NCBI GenBank assembly: GCA_015039465.1
Contig: MU130477.1
Span: forward strand, 35,286-86,939
Direction: 5' to 3'
Length of the DNA: 51,654 nt
Origin: Phlegmacium glaucopus
Taxonomy: Eukaryota > Basidiomycota > Agaricomycetes > Agaricales > Cortinariaceae
Positions 43,799-51,654 of this stretch are shown in pieces (the stretch's first letter is position 1; each line of letters starts with the position of its first letter). A program made the position numbers and the translations under genes. The notes beneath the pieces are model-generated. The model ran no database searches and was not told the DNA's origin. It saw nothing but the letters and a program-made list of their open reading frames with translations.

Positions 43799-46337
43799 TC
43801 AAGGGTCATCATTCGTCGTATCGGGATCATATACAATCTTCGTCGCACTCCTACAATAACAGATATATATAAGCTAGAGCAACCAACTGAGACAATAAAA
43901 CTCTAACTTACCGTTTATCGATTCCCTAAAACACCACGTCATCACCAATGAATCCGACGTTCATTTCCGTTTAGAAGATGAAACCACTCACATTCTCCTT
44001 CCAGGCTACATGTGCTTTCAGTTCAGTCATTCCGAACAAAAGAACGATATCGTAATCGACTCGGTAGAAATTTCCCTGTCCTCCAGGCTTTCGTTGAGGA
44101 CGTAGAGGTACCCGAGAAAGATCAGCCTCTATGATACAAAGCTCGGTGTAATTATCTGCCAAAAATATTAAACCTCACCAAGGTGCACCAATAATGGTGG
44201 TAACAATGAAACTCAACTGGGATCAACGTCTGTCCACTTTGGAGTTGCGACGTCTCCTCGATAACACCAAACAGAAAAAGTACCAGATCTAAAATCAGCT
44301 GCAGACTCTGATTCTCTGGAATAAGACTTTTTAAATTCTTTCGTCTCCGATACTTGGGTATCCTACATAAAGATATATTAAGGAAGGGATATGCAGTAAG
44401 GAAAAGTACATACAACTCACTTTAGGTAAGATGATATCGAAATAATCACGTACATACGTGACGCCAGAGACGGAGGTGAACATCCTGTGAGACCGTGCTC
44501 TGTGGTCTGAAGCGGTTGCGTCGTACGGGATGTAGCTGACGCTTCCATATGTGACTTTAGAAACGCGAGCTTTCACAAAGTGATCGAGGTAGAATGAGAT
44601 GGCTCCATCTGAAACGGCTTTGTTGCTGAATATTGAGGGAAAATAAAAATAAAAATACATAAGTCATTGTTTTAACATTGGAGAATACTTACACGTGGTT
44701 TTCAGGACGGACAATATTCAGCCCAAGGGGAGTAAGCACATCGTGTATCTTGGTATATAGCCAGTCACTAGCTGCGAACCCGCCCACGAGCACGACATGC
44801 TAAATTCACAAGTTGGAAAACCATTGTTTGGAGAACAGCGTACAAAACTTACGAAGATCGGTTTATGTGCAATCCTCTTCTGGTCAAGGACTGCTTTGAC
44901 AATACAATCCACTGAAGGCTGAAAAAATTGGGCTACATCAGTCCTAAAAAAAATTGAGGTCCGGCAGAATCTAATCAATGGGAAGGACTAACCCCGTCAA
45001 CTTCAGTTGACCGAATCGAATGTTGTAGTTCTCGTCGTTGTCTCTCGTCGATCCAAATTTCACATATTGGGGTTCCTCGGCCTTCTTAAATCGAAGTTTC
45101 GTTGTCTTGTCAAAACAACGGATGATATGGTCCAAATCGTCGAGAAAAAATGAATCAGCCAAATAACCTAGTACGCAAAGAGGATCAATCATAATATGAT
45201 AGTCATAGTTTGGTGGAGACATACTCTCCAAGAAAAGTCTTGCATGGATGGTGACGAAAACGGAACCATGGAAATGACCTGATGTATAGTGAGCGTAAGC
45301 AGGAATATTTCAAAGCAATAGTAACGGACATTGTGCAGCAGCTATTTCTTCAAAGCTTTCCTTTGGCGAATTTGGATTTCTGTTGTACGAACTAATATCG
45401 ATGGTTCCACCTCCTGCATCGACGATCACGATACCATCACCATTCTAGCGATATCAGTATTCCGTCTGAATGCTTTGACCCGCACTGCCTACATACCCTC
45501 ATCGCTCCGGCTGGCAATCCATTCTGGACAGAGAAGTGCAAGCTAGCCTCTCCTTCAGTCACGAACGACAGCCGAGCATGACCACTCGTGTTATCAGGAA
45601 TAAGCCCGGCTAGTATTGCAGCTTTCCGCATCTCACTCTGTTGTGTACCCTCCCACCCATTCGGATGCGAAAGAACGAAATCGATCTGAAACATCACTGA
45701 GTTCCATAGGTCGATACCATTGACATGGGTATCTTGGATATAACTAGATGCACATTCTAGGAGGTATCTGAGGAAGTCTGCGAAGACTTCTACCACAGTC
45801 TTGTTGAGTGGAAGTGGGGGTATATCAGTACCGACAGTACGACCGGCGCCAACTTTCGATCTAAGGTGCAGTTTAAACCTGGGAGGAGCCATGTCGATGA
45901 TGAATAAATGTAGCATCCTGGAGTCATATTAATAGGATTACCATTCAGCTTTCACCCAGTTCTCATCTTCAGCTACCTCGTATATGCTCTCTTTCATAGC
46001 TTCCGCACCCACTGCTCTAACCGTTCCATTCTGATCGTAGTAGATCACTGTGGGGATTTTGGAGCCATTGATGTGCTCATGAGCGGGAAATCTACACTCA
46101 GGATGGTCAACACCTGATGATTGCTGACTGGTATCGAGGTAGTACTACTGAACCTTGTAACTGCTTTGATCTCGGGCACTTGACCGGGGTCAAGCACGCT
46201 ATGATTAAAGTATGAGTATGGTTACCTACAAGTCTCGAAATTTTTTACCTGTAAGAAATACCACTATATGTCGTTCCCACATCGAATGCAAGCACTAATT
46301 TGCGTCGAGAACCGTGATAGACCGATCTGGTCGACAT
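43799..46337 (-). CDS. Hsp70-family/actin-like ATPase protein, copy 3
   Basis: Same plan, from ATG at 46337 to TGA at 43799. Motifs are intact. It lacks one residue in the HINGSKIPTV loop and has LRFKKAEEPQYVK. The stretch MFTSVSGVTYVRDYFDIILP differs from copies 1 and 2. The intron before DVAQFF has shortened and begins its exon TDVAQFF. Appears full length; expression unknown. Confidence 0.82.
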
Positions 46338-47235
46338 GTTAGAGAAGCCAGGGTGCCTGAGGTGTCGACAAGAACGGGCCTTCGGTACTGTGACAGTTGT
46401 TGAACGGCGTCAAAATCTACAATAGAAGTTCTCATACTGCATAGCCTCGGGACCAGCCATAGGGTTATGCATTAATAAATTTATGCAGGACGAAAAGTGT
46501 CACAATGTGTGACATGTGACCCATTAGGCGACACCAGCCGCTCAATTCTAGATCTTGTCTAATCACAATATTCACACGGTCTCACTGCCATGGTTTATCT
46601 ATGATGGATATAACCTACAATATAAAGAGCATATGCCCGGTTTCCACATCGAAGCATAAGCGATGAGGACCTGGTTGAGAAAAATGGACGGCGTCACACT
46701 CAAAAGCTAAGTACTGCGTCGCCTACTATTCTAGACTCCTATCTTTATGGCCCAGCTGTATAATAGTGAGAAGCGTCAGGAGCAGATGATCCAAGTCATC
46801 AGCAGCTTGTAACCTTCAGCCTGTTTGACACCCTGATCGACATAAGGTCAATGGCCCACCAAGACTCAGATGGTGCCCATCGCCGTCGATCAAGCACAGC
46901 ACCTCAGCAGGCTTAACAACCTTGAACCTGTTAACTGGACGCATTTGCCCAATTGTAGTATGCTTCGTATGCATTACCGTATGATTTCTGTCCTAGTACC
47001 AGTAGCTGACATTGACCGTTGTCTATATGGACGTCAGTAGTTGTAGTAGTCGCAATAGAGTTGGTACTTGCACAGCAGTCTAGTCAATATGAACTACCGA
47101 ATTACAAGTGTGTGCTAAATCATACTACTGAATGCCAACAGAGATCTACCAGCACTGGGCCGTATTTGGGGACTACTCTACGACACTACCTCAGGTATCA
47201 GTGCTACGTAGCTCTACGTAGGTTTGTCCTTTTCC
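46338..47235. other. Intergenic spacer 3 of the Hsp70-like array
   Basis: Homologous to the other spacers. No gene recognised. Confidence 0.5.
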
Positions 47236-47550
47236 CCTGAAGTTTTTCAAGACCTACAGAAAGGCCTCCGACAGTTAAAAAGAGCCAGAGAAGCTGGAGG
47301 ACGTGTATTTGAGCTTTCTCTATCGCCTTGAATGAATTTTGAGCGCCCCTTGGGGCCATTTCCTACAATCCCTTGTAGACATTGAACACGTTATTAATTT
47401 ATTGCCTAATACCGAACAAAAATCGGCGGGAAGGCCAGACACCCACTATTGATCAACCCTCCTTATGTACGAACTAAACCTTACAAAATGTATAAAACTA
47501 AGGTTCCAACCCAGTTCCAACAGAGTAATTCACAAACATTGATGCCAATC

Positions 47551-48504
47551 TCAAGGGTCATCATTCGTCGTATCAGGATCATATACAATCTTCGCCGCAC
47601 TCCTATAATACCATATATATATATATAAGCTAGAGAAACCAACTGAGAAAATAAAACTCTAACTTACCGTTTCTCAATTCCCTAAAAAGCCACGTCATCA
47701 CCAATGAATCCGATGTTCATTTCCGTTTAGAAGATGAGAAACCACTCACGTTCTCCTTCCAGGCTACATGTGCTTTCAGTTCAGTCAGTCCGAACAAAAG
47801 AACCATTTCGTAATCGATTCGGTAGAAAGTTCCTCGTCCTCCAGCTTTTTGTAGAGGATATTGAGGTACCCGAGAAAGATCGGCCTCTATGGTACAAAGC
47901 TCGGTGTAATTATCTGCCAAAAATATTAAACCTCACCAAGGTGCACCAACAATGGTGGTAATAATGAAACTCAACTGGTATCAATGTCTTTCCACTTTGG
48001 AGTTGCAACGTCTCCACGATAACACCAAACAGGAAAAGTACCAGATCTAAAATCAGCTACAGACTCTGATTCTTTGTAATAAGGCTTTCTAAATTCTTTC
48101 GTCTCCGATACCTGGGTATCCTACATAAAGATATATTGAGGAAGGGATGTACAATAAGGAAAGGCACACACAACTCACTTTAGGTAAGATGATATCGAAA
48201 AAATCACTTATCCACAGGACACCAGAGACGGCGGTGAACACCTTATGAGACCGTACTCTGTGGTCTGAAGCGGTTGGGTCGTACAGGAGGCAGCAGACGT
48301 TTCCATATGTGATTTTAGAAACCCGAGTTCTCACAAAGTGATCGAGGTAGAATGAGATAGCTCCATCTGACACGGCTTTGTTGCTGAATATTGAAGGAAA
48401 ATAAAAAATAAAAAACATGAATCATTGTTTTAACATTGGAGAAGACTTACACGTGGTTTTCAGGACGGACAATACTCAGCCCAAGTGGAGTAAGCACATC
48501 GTGT
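47551..48504 (-). pseudogene. Hsp70-like copy 4, truncated (C-terminal part only)
   Basis: Equivalent to the last part of copies 1-3, from about VLSPLGL through NKAVSDGAISFYLDHFVRTR and EMVLLFGLTELKAHVAW to the shared end. At 48504 homology stops within the codon after HDV; sequence 48505 on is unrelated. All three ATP-binding motifs are gone, so no working ATPase can be made. Confidence 0.88.
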
Positions 48505-49235
48505 TGTAAGGAACGGAAATTGTTCAGACGCGTATTTCGCAAGCGTATCCCGTTTTAGCAATACGTCACGCGTGACTTTTCCCATTCCGGAAAAGTGACG
48601 CGCACAGGAAAAGGCAGAAAGTTCCGGAATCCGAATTTACGAGCCGTCCGAGTCATACAAGCCGTACGAGCCCATGCTGACCAAGCTTGCTGTGATCACA
48701 CAGCACTCGCTCATACCCTGACGTCCATCACCAAGTCAACCCCGCGCGATATCACAATACCTTGAACCGTATGTTCTTTCTGTTTCACAGGGTGAGTGCT
48801 CTGCTGTTCACGGAAATTAGCCTGATAGTTGATTTGTGCTCTTTCAGCTCGACATCGACTAACCCATCTATGCCTCATAAGTCAACCCCGCACGATATCA
48901 CAATACCTTGAACCGTACGTTCTTTCTGTTTCACAAGGTGAGTGCTCTGCTGTTCACGGAAATTAGCCTGATAGTTGATTTGTGCTCTTTCAGCTTGACA
49001 TCGACTAACCCATCTATGCCTCATAATACTCAAAAGGAGTCCATCGCTACGTCAACCCTGTGCGATATCACAATACCTTGAACTGTATGTTCTTCCCATT
49101 TCACGAGGTGAGTGATTGGCTGTTTACAGACACTAGCTAATAGTTAATGTGTGTTCTTTCAGCTCGACATCAACTAACCTCTATATGCCCTCATAATGCT
49201 CGAAAGAAACCTCACAACCGTGAAATAGCCGTGGA
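48505..49235 (+). repeat. Leader with a threefold repeat carrying intron-like sequence
   Basis: After a junction at 48504 comes unrelated DNA starting TGTAAGGAACGG with CG-rich hairpin words (GTCACGCGTGAC). Units starting GTCAACCC(C/T)G lie at 48735, 48881 and 49051. Each of about 146-170 bp contains a donor (GGTGAGTG) and an acceptor (CTCTTTCAG or TTCTTTCAG) about 55 bp apart. They precede the start of a zinc-finger gene, so this is probably a duplicated 5' leader exon-intron module. It may be the left end of a transposon that truncated Hsp70-like copy 4. Confidence 0.6.
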
Positions 49236-49436
49236 ATGGAAGTTGCGCTACCCGTTTGCCCCAACTGTGGCCGCCAGGTTCCATACCAGCAAGTGTCGAC
49301 GAATGTGAATGGGAATCAGGGACGCCTTCTGGCAAAGGTGAGTAGCTCACTTGATGGGCTCTAGGTGGGCAATTCTCATGATGTCCCAGTGCAACAAATG
49401 GATCCATCCGTACACGCCATTCCTCACCGAAGACAA
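49236..49436 (+). CDS. GRF-type zinc-finger protein, 5' part (continues only in mirror reading)
   Basis: Exon 1 (49236-49337) encodes MEVALPVCPNCGRQVPYQQV and on to GNQGRLLAK. After a GT-AG intron (49338-49389), exon 2 begins TGC and reads CNKWIHPYTPFLTED. This is three of the four zinc ligands of a GRF finger (C8, C11, C35) with the GN-GR core. In the given orientation a TAA follows at 49438. If the sequence from 49437 is replaced by the backward reading from 51654, the frame continues as K-V-T-K-I-QCNFFRW. That supplies the missing Cys and the aromatic FFRW end of a GRF finger. GRF fingers bind nucleic acid. In basidiomycetes this N-terminus occurs on repeat-associated proteins of unknown function. 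Confidence 0.7.
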
Positions 49437-51654
49437 CTAAATAGTTATTCATAGAAACTGGTATAGTACTATTGTAATCCTTAAGTAGTTCGCTTGGAAA
49501 GCTTAGTTACCCGTCTACGGTTTGGTGTAAAAGAAGCTGTTATTAACGTCAGAACGCTTTGTACACTTCTTACTGGGCCTTAAGTTCCTACAACCCGAGA
49601 GACAACTACAGAAAGTAAAGTTAACATTCGTAAGAGTTTTCCTACAGAAGACGGTTTACTTGACATTGGGACGGGAAAAAGGCCTCGATGAAAGACTCCT
49701 ACCCGTCCCTACCATGAAGTTAAGAAGTTAGCGTCTCGTCTGTTTACAAACCAACCCACCAAAAGTACGTTAACAAGCACTTTACGACCACCTGTCCATA
49801 TTAAAGAAGGAACTACTTTACTAAGAAGATGCTTTAGTCTACTGAGTACATTTCAACCGCTTTCGTCCTGTGACGGGATACATATCTTGTACTATTATCT
49901 TATGTTTTATGATGTTTAGTTATATCTTATGTACTTTTATACAAGAACTCAGATGCCAACTTATTGATTATATAACATTCTCGGGATGTATAGCAGCGGG
50001 CTCAGGTGTCTTCTAAGTTAACTCCATCCGTGACTTCGGTCGAAGTACGAAACCGCAAACTGGGCAAACGCACGCCGGAACTATAGACGTAGTCCACGTG
50101 CTCGGTAGAAGTACTTTAGACTGGTCCTGGGTAGTCGTTATAGTGCCGACAGGACGCGACGTGCAAAGGTGGCGACCTCTACTGGTATCATTCACGGTAA
50201 CTGTATTCCTTGGAACTTGTGGAGAAGTTTCGGGGAGAACTGGCACATCAGAGCAGCTCATCGGTCAAGGAGTTAGAATGCTTTTGGTAACCTTTGGAGG
50301 TAGTGTCTCTTTAGCCACCCGGTCCTGAAACAACTCTCCCCCCGGTTCAATCGCGAACGACAGCAAAGTCCACTACCGAGAAGAAACTGTTCCGCGAACT
50401 CAACGAAGGATATTCTGCGCCGACTATACTGTTGACCTGATAGTCTCAGTGATAGTGACGGTACTTAGAGTTAGTGTAGCGATCTAGCTCCAGCGAAGAA
50501 GGACTGTCAACACCGCGACCCCAGGAAACCACCCCCCACACCCCACCAACCCTACCACCCACGCCTCGGCAGCTGCGCCGCCCACTATAGGAGGAACGCA
50601 ACACAACTTCTGTTACCACGCAAGGCTTAAAGTAGGACGTCCCATGCGACCGCCTATATACGTGCAAGAGGACACTGTAGGTCAGCCGGGGACCCTCCAC
50701 GTTACTGTCCGTTACACACAAACTGTTCTGAGAACGTCAGAGCGTGTAGTTGGTAGAACTACTTCTGTGCCAACAAGAGTCAGTCGAGCTGTTGCACTGG
50801 TGTTAATTGTTCTCAGGTGTAGGGTTCGCTGCACGCCTTCTCCAACTCTGCCCGTTGTAATCGGTACGGTTGAACGCGGTCGTGTCGCGACAAGTTCTGG
50901 TCCACTCCGGTGCACTTTGGAAGGACTTGGAGTTACTGTCATCCGAGTTATAGCAGGACACAGGCTAGGTACTCGTTGACTGATACGCCCTCAACCTTCT
51001 TGAATGGACTTCGGTGTGCATATACTTCTGACACACGAACCAGAAGACGTTTAAAGGGTTGAAGCGGCGTAGAACGAAGGAGACACGGAGTGCGTTCGAT
51101 ACGAGGTACCGGGTGGCGAGACATTTCTGTCCGTCGTACACTCTGCGTACTCATCCGTGGCGAACCCTCTCACGGGACCAACGTTGGCCGTACCGTCCTC
51201 CGACCCAATACCGGTCACCCTATACTTAACCCCTTGAGGTACATCCGAACCCAGCTATTGCCTACTCTCACCACCCAGACACTTCCATACTCAGCTCCAA
51301 CTCCTATAGCCATTCCTCACACCCCATCCCTCCTACCTGAGGCCACCTTATAACGGTACACTGTCCGTAGGTGGAGCGAGGAACGTCACCACGAACGTCG
51401 CAACCACACACGTAGGAAAAGCCTACGCACAGCTCAACGTTGACGAGCACTCCGTAAACGGTAACTGATCTGAACTTCAACGATGAACCCTACCTCGTCC
51501 ACCGTCCCACTTCGCGACTCTGTCTCGGTCACCACCTCCTTTCTTCAGCTGTCCTACCTCAACTGATCTACTCCCTTCCCAACCGCTCTCCCTGACACTC
51601 GGCGTTGTCCTCGAACCCATGGTCGCTTTCTTCAACGTGACATAAAAGCACTGG
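49437..51654. other. Mirror-polarity block: gene readable only backwards without complement
   Basis: Read from 51654 down to 49985 as a plain reversed string. The first exon gives TKIQCNFFRW, then a Cys/His-rich part (CNSTRIRKGCTHQRCKHHCK, ERGGCLSHGN), then HMLPVFTERWAMEHSLREAQ. A canonical intron GTAAGT...GGACACAG follows (51006 down to 50957). A 323-codon open frame then runs from 50956 down to a TAG at 49987-49985, with EGFTWPHLVLNSAVL, VNCGHVVELTENNRVFIK, KKRPRSSDVIEIHGSDSDSD and GTYYGHLQRWKRAAQDSRD. An AT-rich 3' flank follows. One frame change or extra intron lies near 51290-51180. The six ordinary frames here give nothing longer than 111 codons and no recognisable protein. A physical inversion would give reverse complement, so a record error is the likeliest cause. 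Confidence 0.85.

Larger units (their letters stand above)
36009..48504. repeat. Segmental tandem array: four Hsp70-like units of about 3.6-3.9 kb
   Basis: Units begin at the shared word TTTTTCAAGAC(T/C)TAC near 36009, 39575, 43470 and 47236. Each contains the same gene plus the same intergenic DNA (for example CAGCCTGTTTGACACCCTGA at 39291, 42839 and 46816). Unit 4 stops at 48504 inside the gene. Copies differ by scattered substitutions and short indels, so the array is not brand new. Confidence 0.9.

Noticed and set aside
50013..51353. Ordinary ORFs of 60-111 codons in the last 2 kb
   Set aside because: None has domain character. They are shadows of the gene seen in the mirror reading.
49437..51654. 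A genuine biological mirror inversion
   Set aside because: DNA inversion exchanges strands and gives reverse complement, as in the 28-bp case at 43634. Reversal without complement has no known mechanism, so a record error is preferred unless raw reads say otherwise.

Overview
The window looks like a repeat-rich stretch of a basidiomycete (Agaricomycetes-type) fungal genome. The evidence is short GT-AG introns in nearly every gene, NACHT-associated-type WD40 repeats, Plavaka transposases with their usual partner gene, an expanded family of Hsp70/actin-like ATPase genes, and many hAT-type MITEs. Host-type genes are the end of a WD40 gene (2-784), one amino-acid permease gene scattered over 14557-34481, and a tandem array of Hsp70-like genes (36334-48504). 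Most of the rest is transposon sequence.

Layout. 2-784: 3' end of a WD40 gene. 785-9700: LTR/TRIM-like fragments in opposite orientations, a 973-bp MITE, two minisatellites and long gene-free stretches. 9717-11267 (-): a Gag-like ORF. 12041-13545: a decayed hAT transposase carrying a solo LTR, followed by a hAT MITE. 14557-34481 (-): an amino-acid permease of about 565 codons broken by nested insertions. A two-gene Plavaka element (Plavaka-1, 14964-23458) sits in a C-terminal exon. A 636-bp hAT MITE sits in exon 5. An approximately 7.8-kb nest sits in what was a 61-bp intron and contains a second Plavaka (26536-32729), a foldback MITE and a tRNA-like sequence. Removing these insertions restores the permease frame almost throughout. 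Plavaka-1 itself carries three further insertions.

36009-48504: four tandem units of about 3.6-3.9 kb, each with an Hsp70-like gene on the minus strand. Three look full length. The fourth has lost its N-terminal ATPase half at a breakpoint with new sequence (48505 on) that carries a three-times-repeated intron-bearing leader and a GRF zinc-finger gene.

The strangest signal is at the right end. From about 49437 to the last base, the sequence makes sense only when read backwards without complementing. In that mirror reading the GRF zinc finger begun at 49236 is completed (QCNFFRW), a canonical GTAAGT...ACAG intron appears, and a 323-codon open frame with natural protein character ends in TAG. 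Normal inversion gives reverse complement, so no known DNA rearrangement produces this. I read it as a polarity error in the record, although it would be remarkable if raw reads confirmed it.

The genes do not form a pathway. The window is mainly a record of successive transposon insertions into one transporter gene beside a segmentally duplicated chaperone-like array.
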